From contig NZ_CADFDK010000003.1 of the NCBI RefSeq assembly GCF_902832885.1, positions 310,001 to 374,000 of the forward strand: 64,000 nucleotides of DNA, in the 5' to 3' direction. Source of the DNA: Burkholderia seminalis DSM 23518 (GTDB lineage: Bacteria; Pseudomonadota; Gammaproteobacteria; Burkholderiales; Burkholderiaceae). Shown here piece by piece: positions 44,865 through 53,575 of the stretch (positions are counted from its first letter, which is position 1; each line of letters begins with the position of its first letter). Under the pieces are notes generated by a model, which searched no databases, had not been told where the DNA came from, and saw only the letters and a program-made list of their open reading frames with translations. Made by a program: the position numbers and the translations under genes.

Positions 44865-45508
44865 TCAGGGTACTCATCGCCGACGACCACGCACTCGTCA
44901 GGGACGGTCTTCGGCACATCCTGCAGAGCGCGAGCGGGTTCGAGGTCGTCGGCGAAGCGCAGGACAGTGCGTCGACGATCGCGCTCATGCGCGGCACGGA
45001 CGCCAACGTGCTGGTGCTCGACCTGTCGATGCCCGGCCGCAACGGGGTCGAGCTCATCAAGCAGATCAAGGACGAGAAGCCGGGATTGCATATCCTCGTG
45101 CTGACGATGCATGCCGAGCAGCAGTACGCGGTGCGGGCATTCCGCGCGGGCGCCTCGGGCTACATGACCAAGGAAAGTGCCAGCGCCGAACTGGTCGCCG
45201 CCCTGACCAAGATCGCGGCCGGCGGCGTCTATGTCAGCCTGACCATGGCCGAGCAGTTCGCGCAGAGCCTGAACGAGCCGACCGATCTCCTGCCGCACCA
45301 GCGCCTGTCCGACCGCGAGTTCGACGTGTTCCGGCGCGTCACCACCGGCGAGTCGATTTCCGAGATCGCGCAGGCGCTCTGCGTCAGCGTCAAGACCGTC
45401 AGCACGTACAAGACGCGGATCCTCGAAAAAATGCAGATGCCGAACGACACGGCACTCGTCCGCTACGCGATGCGCCACAAGCTGTTCGAGGACCCGGACG
45501 AGCTGTGA
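44861..45508 (+). CDS. NarL/FixJ-family response regulator
   Basis: A 215-residue regulator. The receiver has D8 and D9, phosphoacceptor D54 in VLDLSMPG and the conserved lysine in GYMTKESAS near residue 104. The C-terminal LuxR-type helix-turn-helix is at about 150-195 (LSDREFDVFRRVTTGESISE, then IAQALCVSVKTVSTYKTRI). It is translationally coupled to the kinase. Downstream, before the FNR gene, is a palindrome of the kind NarL-type dimers bind, so direct control of the FNR gene is proposed. Confidence 0.95.
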   Translation: MIRVLIADDHALVRDGLRHILQSASGFEVVGEAQDSASTIALMRGTDANVLVLDLSMPGRNGVELIKQIKDEKPGLHILVLTMHAEQQYAVRAFRAGASGYMTKESASAELVAALTKIAAGGVYVSLTMAEQFAQSLNEPTDLLPHQRLSDREFDVFRRVTTGESISEIAQALCVSVKTVSTYKTRILEKMQMPNDTALVRYAMRHKLFEDPDEL

Positions 45509-45918
45509 CGCCGACGGCGGCATCGGGCACGGCCGCTTCCCCGCGCGGAGGGACCGGACGCATCGGCGCGGCGAAGCGCCATCCGCCGTCCGTGTCCGGC
45601 GCACGCCGGCGACGCTCGCGACAAGATGCCGCAGCGCTGTAGGAAACGTCCTACAAGGCTTCCCTCTCCCCTACCGCAACTTCAATTCCGGCTGATTTTC
45701 TTGACGCCGCGCAACCTCCATACTTCGCATCAAGAAAAACGAGCAAACGTGCCTCCCGGAGCCAGGGCAGCATCATCGACGAGACCGGCGTAGCGGTCTC
45801 CGGCGCGTCCGGCGGGCTTTCCCGACAGGAAGGCGGCAGACACCAAGACCGCCGCTACAACGGCCAGCGCGATCCCGCCCGACGGCGAACCGCCGCTGCC
45901 GCCGAACAGGAGCCGATC
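45509..45918. other. Intergenic region with long leader of the FNR gene
   Basis: No gene is supported in these 410 bp. The promoter element at 45638-45724 is the main feature. From its predicted start near 45731 there is an unusually long leader of about 188 nt before ATG 45919, containing an arginine-codon-like purine-rich stretch and several short GC-rich stems but no recognised riboswitch. Confidence 0.55.
45638..45724 (+). promoter_or_regulatory. Palindrome / GGCTGATT / ATACT promoter element, copy A
   Basis: Perfect palindrome TGTAGGAAACGTCCTACA (45638-45655). Its centre is 43 nt before GGCTGATT (45690-45697), which is 22 nt before ATACT (45720-45724). Same geometry as copies at 14915 and 50290. 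It lies between the NarL-type regulator gene and the FNR-type gene. Confidence 0.75.
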
Positions 45919-46692
45919 ATGCAGAGCAGTGCCGAAGTCCCGACGACCATGCCGTTACCCCCGTTCATCCCGCTGCGCTCCGTCGAGCCGGCGGATCAGC
46001 CCAAGCGCGCCGCGTCCCGCTGTTCGACATGCGCGTTGCGTACCGTCTGCATGCCGCCCGATCTTTCTCCCGACGATTTCGCGCGCGTCGACGCGATGAT
46101 CTGCACGACGCGCCACGTCCGGCGCGGCGAAACGCTGTTTCGCGCGGGGGACGCCTTCACCAGCATCTATGCGGTGCGGACCGGGTCGTTCAAGACCATC
46201 ATGATGCATCGCGACGGCGACGAGCAGATCACCGGCTTCCAGATCGTCGGCGAATCGCTCGGGCTCGATGGCGTGCACACCGGGCATCACAACGGCGACG
46301 CGGTCGCGCTCGAGGACAGCACGGTCTGCATCATCCCGTTCGGCCAGCTCGAGCAGCTGTGCCGCGAAGTGCGGCCGATGCAGCATCACGTGTACCAGAT
46401 GATGGGCGGCGAGATCGTGCGCGAATCGTCCCAGATGCTGCTGCTCGGCACGATGAGCGCCGAGCAGCGGGTGGCCGCGTTCCTGCTCAATCTTTCCGCG
46501 CGCTTCAAGGCGCGCGGCTACTCGGCCGCGGAATTCGTGCTGCGGATGACGCGCGACGAGATCGGCGAATACCTCGGCATGAAGCTCGAAACGGTCAGCC
46601 GCATGTTGTCGAAATTCCAGCACAAGGGGCTCGTCGCGGCGCAGGGCAAGCAGATCCGGATCGTCGATTCGGAAGGCCTGCGGCAAATCTGA
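45919..46692 (+). CDS. FNR-type oxygen-sensing transcription regulator
   Basis: A 257-residue CRP/FNR protein. C35, C38 and C44 (CSTCALRTVC) reproduce the C-x2-C-x5-C spacing of E. coli FNR, and C137 (STVCIIPF) matches the fourth cluster ligand, so an oxygen-labile 4Fe-4S cluster is expected. The cyclic-nucleotide-like beta-roll spans about 60-150. The recognition helix carries E224-T-V-S-R228, equivalent to the E-S-R residues of FNR that read TTGAT half-sites. It is therefore the likely activator of the many boxes in this window. AGGAG precedes the ATG. Its own promoter is the second type, not an FNR-like box. Confidence 0.95.
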   Translation: MQSSAEVPTTMPLPPFIPLRSVEPADQPKRAASRCSTCALRTVCMPPDLSPDDFARVDAMICTTRHVRRGETLFRAGDAFTSIYAVRTGSFKTIMMHRDGDEQITGFQIVGESLGLDGVHTGHHNGDAVALEDSTVCIIPFGQLEQLCREVRPMQHHVYQMMGGEIVRESSQMLLLGTMSAEQRVAAFLLNLSARFKARGYSAAEFVLRMTRDEIGEYLGMKLETVSRMLSKFQHKGLVAAQGKQIRIVDSEGLRQI

Positions 46693-46717
46693 GCGCGCCG
46701 CGGCGCCGTCGGGCGGA

Positions 46718-47707
46718 TCAGCCGCGCATGCCCAGCACGGCGGCGCCCGATACGCGTCCGCCGCGCAGGTCGTCGAGTGCGCGGTTCGCGTCGGTCAGCG
46801 CGTAGCGCACTGCCTCGACCCGCAGCGGCATCGCGGCGGCGACCCGCATGAATTCGACTGCGTCCGCACGGGTCAGGTTGGCCACCGACGCGATGCGGCG
46901 TTCGCCCCACAGCCACGCGTACGGAAAGGCCGGGATGTCGCTCATGTGAATGCCGCCGCACACGACGATCCCGCCTTTGTCGACCGCGCGCAGCGCGGCC
47001 GGCACCAGCGCGCCCACCGGCGCGAAGATCAGCGCCGCATCGAGCGGCTCCGGCGGCGTTTCGTCGCTGCCGGCGGCCCATGCGGCGCCCAGCGACAGCG
47101 CGAGCTGCTGCGCGTCCGTGTCGCCGGGCTTCGTCAGCGCGAACACCTCGCGTCCTTCGCCATGCGCGACCTGCGCGACGAGATGCGCCGCCGCACCGAA
47201 GCCATAGATGCCGATGCGGCGCGCGTCGCCCGCCATGCGCAAGGTTCGGTAGCCGATCAGGCCCGCGCACAGGAGCGGCGCGGCTTCCAGGTCGGCATAG
47301 CGCCGCGGCAGATGCACGCAATACCGGTGATCGGCGGCCGCACGCTCGGCGTAGCCGCCGTCGATCGTATAGCCGGTGAATCCGGCGGTGTCGCACAGGT
47401 TCTCGCGGCCGGACGTGCAATACGCGCAATGCCCGCACGTCGAGCCGAGCCACGGAACACCCACGCGGTCGCCCACCGCGAAGCCCGTCACGCCCGCACC
47501 CATCGCGCGCACCGTTCCGACGATTTCGTGCCCCGGAATCAGCGGCAGCTTCGGATGCGCGAGCTCGCCGTCGACGACGTGAAGATCCGTCCGGCACACG
47601 CCGCATGCATGCACGTCGATCAGCAGTTGGCCCGGCGCGGGCGACGGATCCGGCACGCGCGCTTCGCGCAAGTGCGGCGTCGTGCCGTCAAACATCATCG
47701 CGAGCAT
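46718..47707 (-). CDS. Zinc-dependent alcohol dehydrogenase (AdhA-like)
   Basis: A 329-residue medium-chain dehydrogenase. Catalytic zinc: CGVCRTDLH near residue 38 and PGHEIVG near 60. Structural zinc: CGHCAYCTSGRENLC. Cofactor fold: GIYGFGAAAHLVAQVA near 165, in which the usual G-x-G-x-x-G reads GFGAAA. The sequence FTGYTIDGGYAE is typical of the AdhA/'alcohol dehydrogenase AdhP-like' group active on primary alcohols. ATG 47707 is preferred because GGGAGGGGAGC precedes it. Divergent from the nitroreductase operon, sharing one FNR-like box. Confidence 0.92.
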   Translation of the reverse strand: MLAMMFDGTTPHLREARVPDPSPAPGQLLIDVHACGVCRTDLHVVDGELAHPKLPLIPGHEIVGTVRAMGAGVTGFAVGDRVGVPWLGSTCGHCAYCTSGRENLCDTAGFTGYTIDGGYAERAAADHRYCVHLPRRYADLEAAPLLCAGLIGYRTLRMAGDARRIGIYGFGAAAHLVAQVAHGEGREVFALTKPGDTDAQQLALSLGAAWAAGSDETPPEPLDAALIFAPVGALVPAALRAVDKGGIVVCGGIHMSDIPAFPYAWLWGERRIASVANLTRADAVEFMRVAAAMPLRVEAVRYALTDANRALDDLRGGRVSGAAVLGMRG

Positions 47708-47796
47708 GCTCCCCTCCCTGCGCGATCGGTCTCGCGCGTTTCGCATTCCAAGCGTAGCCGCACCGCAACGCGCGCGGCTCGCCCGATGACGGGGGC

Positions 47797-47810
47797 TTGA
47801 CGTGGGTCAA
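47797..47810. promoter_or_regulatory. FNR-like box between alcohol dehydrogenase and nitroreductase operons
   Basis: Perfect dyad TTGACGTGGGTCAA. A weak CACGAT -10 follows to the right for the gene at 47881. None is clear to the left. Confidence 0.75.
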
Positions 47811-47880
47811 CGGCCGCCGGTCGGTTGCTGACACGATGAAGTGGCATGACGCCGCCCGCGCGGCAACCAGGAGATGATCG

Positions 47881-48888
47881 ATGATATCCGTTCCCCCGCT
47901 TGCCGCAAGCGCCCATCCCGACCAGCAACTGAGGGAGCTGCTGGGCTACGCGGTGCTGGCGCCGTCCAGCCATAATTCCCAGCCGTGGCGCTTCCTGGTC
48001 AACGGCACCACGATGTCGGTCTGCGCGGACCGCGTCCGCGCGCTGCCGGTGGTCGATCCGTTCGATCGCGAGCTGATCATGAGCTGCGGCGCGGCGTTGC
48101 TCAACCTGCGAGTCGCGCTCAATCACGCCGGGCTCGCCCATACGATCCGCACGTTTCCGTCCGAAGTCGATCCCGATCTACTGGCACTCGTCCGGGTCTG
48201 CGACGACGGTTATTCCGATGCGTCGCTCGGCGCGCTGTTCGATGCGATTCCGGAGCGCGTCACCACGCGCGCGCCGTTCGAATCGACGGCCGTGCCGGAC
48301 GAGATCCAGCAGGCGCTGATCGCGGCGGGCGTCGCGGAAGGTGCCGACGTCGCGTGCGTCGACTCGATCGCGCATCGCGCGCGCGTCGCCGAGCTGGTGG
48401 CCGAGGCCGACCGTCAGCAGTTCGCGGACCCGCGCTTTCGCCGCGAGCTGGCGAGCTGGATCGATCCGCGCCGGCACGTCGACGGCATGCCGGCCTTCGC
48501 GGCCGGCGTGCCGTCGTTGCTGGACTTCGCCGCGCCCGTCGTGACGATGGCGGTACGGACCTTCGATCTCGGCAACGGGCTCGCCGCGCTGCATCACCAG
48601 CTCGTCGGTGCGTCGCCGCTGATCGTGTGCATCGCGACCGTGCGCGACGATCGCGAAGCGTGGCTCGCCGCCGGCCAGGCGCTCGAGCGCATCCTGCTCG
48701 TCGCGACGCGCGCGGGTTATACCGCGTCGTACCTGAACCAGCCGATCGAGACGGCCGGCCTGCGTGCCCACCTCCGCCACATGCTCGGGCTGCGCGGCGA
48801 GCCGCAGTTGCTGCTGCGCGTCGGGCGCGGTCCGCATACGCCGCATTCGCCGCGTCGCCCGCTCGACGACGTGATCTCCTTCACCTGA
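47881..48888 (+). CDS. Acg-type nitroreductase-family protein
   Basis: A 335-residue protein of the Acg group of the FMN nitroreductase family, as in Rv2032 and Rv3131 of the DosR regulon. Markers: LGYAVLAPSSHNSQPWRFLV near residue 23 and the C-terminal half GYTASYLNQPIETAGLRAHL followed by LGLRGEPQLLLRVG. Acg proteins have a large lid that can exclude substrate, and a role in storing FMN has been suggested; enzymatic activity is uncertain. AGGAG lies upstream of the ATG. First gene of an apparent operon with the cytochrome and LOG genes. Confidence 0.88.
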   Translation: MISVPPLAASAHPDQQLRELLGYAVLAPSSHNSQPWRFLVNGTTMSVCADRVRALPVVDPFDRELIMSCGAALLNLRVALNHAGLAHTIRTFPSEVDPDLLALVRVCDDGYSDASLGALFDAIPERVTTRAPFESTAVPDEIQQALIAAGVAEGADVACVDSIAHRARVAELVAEADRQQFADPRFRRELASWIDPRRHVDGMPAFAAGVPSLLDFAAPVVTMAVRTFDLGNGLAALHHQLVGASPLIVCIATVRDDREAWLAAGQALERILLVATRAGYTASYLNQPIETAGLRAHLRHMLGLRGEPQLLLRVGRGPHTPHSPRRPLDDVISFT

Positions 48889-48907
48889 CCTCGACGAGGA
48901 ACCGAAC

Positions 48908-49243
48908 ATGAACGTCATGCGTTGCGCCGCCCTCTGCGTGATCGCCGGCGCGGCCGGCGCGGCCGCCGCGCAGACGACCGTGCCCGAGCCGACCGAACTC
49001 GTCAATGCCCAGCACTGCATGTTCTGCCATACGCTCGACATGACGTTCCTCGGGCCGTCGTTTCACGAGATCGCCGAGCGCTACCGCGGCGATCCGCACG
49101 CCGCCGCGGAACTGGAACGCAAGCTGCGCGTCGGCGGCCGTGCGCATTGGGGCGACACGCCGATGCCGTCCGCCGTCGATCGCGGCGGGCCGCTGTCTCC
49201 CGACGACGCGCATCAGCTCGTGCAATGGGTGTTGAGCCAGTGA
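48908..49243 (+). CDS. Periplasmic monoheme cytochrome c
   Basis: A 111-residue protein with a signal peptide (ALCVIAGAAGAAAAQ) and a mature c551-like domain of about 88 residues. The heme site is CMFCH, with methionine ligand probably in WGDTPMPS, and the conserved LGPSFHEIAERY helix. It carries electrons in the periplasm, possibly to a terminal reductase encoded elsewhere. GAGGA precedes the ATG. It lies 19 bp after the nitroreductase gene. Confidence 0.9.
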   Translation: MNVMRCAALCVIAGAAGAAAAQTTVPEPTELVNAQHCMFCHTLDMTFLGPSFHEIAERYRGDPHAAAELERKLRVGGRAHWGDTPMPSAVDRGGPLSPDDAHQLVQWVLSQ

Positions 49244-49265
49244 TCGGCGCGCGGCACTTCCGTTC

Positions 49266-50294
49266 ATGTCGACCCTCGTGAAACGCGCGCCCGCCGGCAT
49301 GGCAAGAGGCCGCGCACGCCGCCGCCCCGCATCCGCCGCGACGCTCGCGAAGGCCCGCGCCAAACGGCCGCGCGCGAAGCCCGAGGCCGTCGCCGGCAAG
49401 GCCGCCGGCGGGCGCACCCCGCGCCGGCCGCGGCGCGGCGCCCATTCCCTGAACCGGCCGCCGGCCGAGGAAGACGCGACCCTTCTGCAGGGTGCCGGCA
49501 TGCGCGGCATCCGGCTGCAATTCGATTACTGGAAAGCCGAGGAGCGGCTGCAGAACGAGCGGATCGGCCATGCGGTCGTGATCTACGGCAGCACGCGCAT
49601 CGTCGCGCCGTCGGTCGCGAAGGCGCGGCTGGACGAAGCGAATCGCCTGCTGGCGGAGCGTCCGTACGACGCGGGCCGGCGGCGCGCCGTCACGATCGCC
49701 AGCCGGCTCGTCGAATACAGCGTGTATTACCGCGTCGCGCGCGAATTCGGGCGCATCGTCGCGCATGCCGACCGCTGCACGCGCACCGCGCGCCTCGCCA
49801 TCGTCACGGGCGGCGGTCCCGGCATCATGGAGGCCGCCAACCGCGGCGCCTACGAACGCGGCGCGCCGAGCATCGGCTTCAATATCGAGCTGCCGCGCGA
49901 ACAGGCGCCCAATCCGTACATCACGCCGGCGCTCGGCTTCCGGTTCCACTATTTCGCGATCCGCAAGCTGCACCTGCTCGAGCGCGCGAAAGCGGCCGTC
50001 TTCTTCCCCGGCGGCTACGGCACCTTCGACGAACTGTTCGAGGTGCTGACCTTGCTACAGACCCGAAAGATCGCGCCGCTGCCGGTCATCCTCGTCGGCG
50101 AGGCGTACTGGCGCCGCGCGATCGACCTGGCGTTTCTTGCCGACGAAGGGATGATCGACCGCCGCGACCTGGAACTGTTCACGTATTGCGAATCCGCCGC
50201 GGCGATCTGGCAAGCGATAGGCGGCTGGTATGCGCGGCGGCGCGAACGCGCGCCGGCACGCTGCAACGCGGCTTCGACGCCACGTGCCGTGTAG
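49266..50294 (+). CDS. LOG-family protein with basic N-terminal extension
   Basis: A 342-residue protein with the LOG/TIGR00730 Rossmann-like core: VIYGSTRIVAP, VTGGGPGIMEAANRGA near residue 180 and PGGYGTFDELFE near 248, the active-site loop. LOG proteins release cytokinin-type bases from nucleotides or act as nucleosidases and phosphoribohydrolases. The first 65 residues are rich in K, R, A and P without a predicted fold; a shorter start further in is possible because the upstream ribosome-binding site is weak. Last gene of the nitroreductase-cytochrome operon. Confidence 0.85.
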   Translation: MSTLVKRAPAGMARGRARRRPASAATLAKARAKRPRAKPEAVAGKAAGGRTPRRPRRGAHSLNRPPAEEDATLLQGAGMRGIRLQFDYWKAEERLQNERIGHAVVIYGSTRIVAPSVAKARLDEANRLLAERPYDAGRRRAVTIASRLVEYSVYYRVAREFGRIVAHADRCTRTARLAIVTGGGPGIMEAANRGAYERGAPSIGFNIELPREQAPNPYITPALGFRFHYFAIRKLHLLERAKAAVFFPGGYGTFDELFEVLTLLQTRKIAPLPVILVGEAYWRRAIDLAFLADEGMIDRRDLELFTYCESAAAIWQAIGGWYARRRERAPARCNAASTPRAV

Positions 50295-50376
50295 GAATCG
50301 GCCGACGGAACGGGCGCGATTCCTACCGCGACTTCGGGGCAGGCTGATTGAACCGCGGGCGCGCGGCAACGATACT
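50290..50376 (+). promoter_or_regulatory. Palindrome-like / GGCTGATT / ATACT promoter element, copy B
   Basis: Left half TGTAGGAAT (50290-50298) is intact and the right half is degenerate. The centre is 43 nt before GGCTGATT (50342-50349), which is 22 nt before ATACT (50372-50376). The stretch TACCGCGACTTC matches copy A. GTAGGAATCG and CGATTCCTAC also form a 10-bp inverted repeat here. The implied leader to ATG 50435 is about 52 nt. Confidence 0.7.
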
Positions 50377-50434
50377 GAAATCACGGGTACCGGCCGACCG
50401 GCACGCCGATCGCGCAACCACCAGGAGAGACGTC

Positions 50435-50659
50435 ATGTCAAACGCCGACTATCGTTCCGATTCGGGGATGCGGGTTGCCGCGTCCGACACGGCAGCGCTC
50501 GACACGCTGGCACTCGTCGCCCTCGCCCGGGACGCCGGCATGCTGGTGATACTCGACGGACAGATCGGGCGCGAGCGGTACGAAAGCGTGACGGGATCGA
50601 TCGCCACGCTGGCCCGCTTCGCCCAGGCGCTGCAGCTTGCCGCGCTCAAGGCGGCGTGA
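50435..50659 (+). CDS. Orphan 74-residue protein
   Basis: I do not recognise this 74-residue protein. Its centre is hydrophobic and helical or alpha/beta (LDTLALVALARDAGMLVILD, then a charged turn GQIGRERYE and ATLARFAQALQLAALKA). No signal peptide. AGGAGAGAC lies upstream of the ATG. Support for it being real comes from the ribosome-binding site and from the second-type promoter immediately upstream. Confidence 0.65.
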   Translation: MSNADYRSDSGMRVAASDTAALDTLALVALARDAGMLVILDGQIGRERYESVTGSIATLARFAQALQLAALKAA

Positions 50660-50823
50660 TGCCCGGCATCGCGGCGGCGGGCATCGGCAGCCGTCGCCGC
50701 TGCGACGGCCGCTGTCGCCGCGCGGTGTCGCGCGTCCGTTCGGGAGCGGCCACCTTTCAATGAACGGCTGCCTGTCCGGGCACGGCAACCCTTGCGCCCC
50801 GACCTTGTCCCGATGAAGCCGCG

Positions 50824-52590
50824 ATGAACCGCCCGTTTTCCGGAAGGGTTGCCCGCATGCTTCCGGGCGTGGCGCTGCTCGCGCACTATCGGCGCGCGTG
50901 GCTCGCGCGCGACCTGTACGCGGGAATTGCGCTTTCGGCCATCCTGGTGCCGGTCGGCATGAGCTACGCGCAGGCAGCCGGGCTGCCCGCCATTACGGGC
51001 CTCCATGCATCGATCGCCGCATTGCTCGCCTATGCGCTGCTCGGCCCGAGCCGGATCCTCGTTCTCGGCCCCGATTCCGCGCTGGCGGCGCTGATCGCGG
51101 GTGCCATCGCCCCGCTCGCCGCCCATGATCCGCAGCGCGCGATCGCGCTGTCGGGCGCGCTGGCGCTGTCGGCGGGCGCGATCTGCATCCTGTTCGGTGC
51201 GCTCGGTCTCGGTTTCGTCACCGACCTGCTGTCGCGCCCGATCCAGTACGGTTACCTGAACGGCATCGCGATCGCGCTCGTCGTCGGGCGGTTGCCCGAA
51301 TTGTTCGGCATGCCCGTGTCGGGCAGCGACGTGTTGTCCAGCTTGCCGCGCATCGCGCACGCCTTCGCCGACGGCCGTTTTTCCCTTGCCGCCGGCCTGC
51401 TCGGCGCCGCGGTGCTGGCAGCCATTTTCCTGATCAAACGCGTGACGCCGCGCGGGCCCGGCATATTGGTCGCCGTGCTGGCGGCAACGCTCGTCGCTCG
51501 CCTGCCGCCGTTGCACGGCGTCGCGACGGTCGGCGCGTTGCCGGCCGGCCTGCCCGCCCCGCACCTGCCGGCCGTCTCGCTGGCCGACGTGGGCGCACTC
51601 GCGTCCGGCGCGATCGCCGTCGCGCTGGTGTCGTTCGCCGACATCAGCATGCTGTCGCGCGCGCTGTACGTACGGGCGGGCGATGCGCCGGACCGCAACC
51701 AAGAGCTGATCGCACTGGGCGCGGCCAATCTGCTGGCCGGCGTGACGCAGGGCTGCGCGGTCAGCAGCAGCGCGTCCCGCACGCCGGTCGCGATCGCCGC
51801 GGGCGCGCAAAGCCAGGTCACGAACGTCGTCGCCGCCGCGTGCATCGCGATACTGCTCGTTGCCGCGCCGATGCTGCTGACGTTCGTCCCGCGCACCGCG
51901 CTGGCCGCGGTCGTGATCTACGCGGCGTTCGGCATCGCCGACGTCCGCGGCGTCGTCCGGCTGTACCGGATGCGCCGCGGAGAATGCCTGATCTCGATGC
52001 TGTGCTTCGCCGGCGTGATCGGCATGGGCGTCGTGCCAGGCATCCTGCTCGCCAGTGCACTGTCGCTGCTGTCGTTCGTCTGGCGGGCCTGGCACCCGTA
52101 CGACGCGGTGCTGGGCCGGCTGACCGGCGTGCGCGGCTATCACGACGTCGCGCGGCATCCCGACGCCGTGCAAACGCCGGGGCTCGTGCTGTTTCGCTGG
52201 GATGCGCCGCTCTTCTATGCGAACGTCGAGATCTTCTGCGAGCATCTGGATGCCGCGATCGCACGAGCGGCCGGCCCGGTCACGCGAATCGTGATCGCCG
52301 CCGAGCCCGTCACCGACATCGACGTCAGCGCCGCGGACCGGCTCGTCGCGCTGCGCGAGGAACTCGGGGAGCGCGGCATCGCGATGAATTTCGCGGAAAT
52401 GAAGGGGCCGGTGAAGGATCGCCTGCGCGCCTACGGCCTGTTCGACGCATTCGGCGCGGCCAGCTTCTTTCCGACCGTGACCGATGCGGTCGCCCGTCAT
52501 GTCCGGCAGCCGGAACGACATGTGCGTGCCTGCCGGAGAAAGCGCGCGCGGCACCGGCGCGTCTCGCGCAAGACGCGGCAAACGCAATAG
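50824..52590 (+). CDS. SulP-family anion transporter with STAS domain
   Basis: A 588-residue inner-membrane transporter. The SulP signature region is near residue 40 (LVPVGMSYAQAAGLPAITGL), followed by about 12 helices, with GPDSALAALIAG and QGCAVSSSASRTPVAIAAGA in the transport core. The cytoplasmic STAS domain occupies about 440-560 (VLFRWDAPLFYANVEIF; DIDVSAADRLVALREEL), and the tail is arginine-rich. Substrates of SulP proteins include sulfate, bicarbonate and dicarboxylates, which cannot be chosen here. No box was seen in the 164 bp upstream. Confidence 0.92.
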   Translation: MNRPFSGRVARMLPGVALLAHYRRAWLARDLYAGIALSAILVPVGMSYAQAAGLPAITGLHASIAALLAYALLGPSRILVLGPDSALAALIAGAIAPLAAHDPQRAIALSGALALSAGAICILFGALGLGFVTDLLSRPIQYGYLNGIAIALVVGRLPELFGMPVSGSDVLSSLPRIAHAFADGRFSLAAGLLGAAVLAAIFLIKRVTPRGPGILVAVLAATLVARLPPLHGVATVGALPAGLPAPHLPAVSLADVGALASGAIAVALVSFADISMLSRALYVRAGDAPDRNQELIALGAANLLAGVTQGCAVSSSASRTPVAIAAGAQSQVTNVVAAACIAILLVAAPMLLTFVPRTALAAVVIYAAFGIADVRGVVRLYRMRRGECLISMLCFAGVIGMGVVPGILLASALSLLSFVWRAWHPYDAVLGRLTGVRGYHDVARHPDAVQTPGLVLFRWDAPLFYANVEIFCEHLDAAIARAAGPVTRIVIAAEPVTDIDVSAADRLVALREELGERGIAMNFAEMKGPVKDRLRAYGLFDAFGAASFFPTVTDAVARHVRQPERHVRACRRKRARHRRVSRKTRQTQ

Positions 52591-52848
52591 TCGGGCGCGG
52601 ACGACCCGGGCGCGCAGCGAATCCGTCGCGGCTTCGCGCTCGATCCCGTGCGTCCCGCCGTGCTCGAACGTCCGCCCGCGGATACCGTCCGGTGATTCGA
52701 GCGTGACGTGGGGCCGGCAGCGGAAGCCGCCCGTTGCGGCCGCGACCGTCTCGATCGCAACCGCCCCGCCCGTTTCGTGAAGTGCACCTGAAAGCGTCAT
52801 CCGGCGACCCTGCCGGATCGCCGTGGACCGCCCGTCCGCCTGCCGGAC

Positions 52849-53499
52849 TTACTCGACCACCAGGTCGTCGACGACGGCACGCACGCCGCGCGCGGACCAC
52901 GCGGCACCCCGCACGGCCTTGCGTTCGGAAAACGAGCCGACCTTGCCGGACAGCCGCACGGTACCGTCGTGCACGTCGATCGCGATGTGCTTCGCCTCAC
53001 GCTCCGCGTGACGCATGATCGCGCGCTTGATGTTGCCGCCGATGTCGTCCGAACCGACCGTGCCCTGCACCGCGATGTGGTCAGTCACGCCCGTCACGCT
53101 GCGCATCTGCGAGATCGCGCGCACGGCCAGGTGGCTCTGGTACGCCCAGTCGACCCTGCCCGACAACGTGATCCAGCCGCGCTCGACCTGCACCTTGACC
53201 GCGTCGTCGTGCAGCCCGACCGTCCAGTGCAGCACCGAACGCACCGCTTTCGCGATGTCCTCGTCGGTGCGCACGTCGTCGTCCGGCAGATGCACGGTCA
53301 TGTCGACGACGAGCGCCTTGACGCCGCCCACGCGGTTCGCCGCACGCTCGATCGCCAGCTTCTCCGCGTAGCTCGGCGGATGACCCGAAAGCGTCACGAT
53401 CCGGTCGGCCACCTCGACGCCGATGCGGGTCGAATCGATCGACGGGTCGGACTCCAGTTCGTCCTGGACATCCTGCTTCAACTGCTTGTCGGTTTTCAT
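52849..53499 (-). CDS. Triple BON-domain protein (paralogue)
   Basis: A 216-residue protein with three BON domains, a paralogue of the protein at 23494: MKTDKQLKQDVQDELESDPS opens both in similar form, and the pattern RIVTLSGHPPSYAEKLAIE, GWITLSGRVDWAYQSHLA and TVRLSGKVGSFSERKAVRG marks the three domains. No signal peptide. ATG 53499 is preceded by an AGGAGAG. The FNR-like box at 53576 lies upstream. Monocistronic by position. Confidence 0.9.
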   Translation of the reverse strand: MKTDKQLKQDVQDELESDPSIDSTRIGVEVADRIVTLSGHPPSYAEKLAIERAANRVGGVKALVVDMTVHLPDDDVRTDEDIAKAVRSVLHWTVGLHDDAVKVQVERGWITLSGRVDWAYQSHLAVRAISQMRSVTGVTDHIAVQGTVGSDDIGGNIKRAIMRHAEREAKHIAIDVHDGTVRLSGKVGSFSERKAVRGAAWSARGVRAVVDDLVVE

Positions 53500-53575
53500 C
53501 GTCTGCTCTCCTGTGAGCCGCGGCGCGCCTGTCCGCCGCACGTCGTCAGCGTTGCACACGCGCGGCGCCCGGTCG

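Noticed and set aside
45700-45713. TTGACG in promoter element A as an FNR half-site
   Set aside because: The opposite half-site is absent (GCGCAAC instead of RTCAA) and the position is too close to the -10 for activation.
50449-52800. 783-codon minus-strand frame opposite the SulP gene
   Set aside because: Low-complexity R/A/G/D-rich shadow without domains, antisense to an intact transporter.
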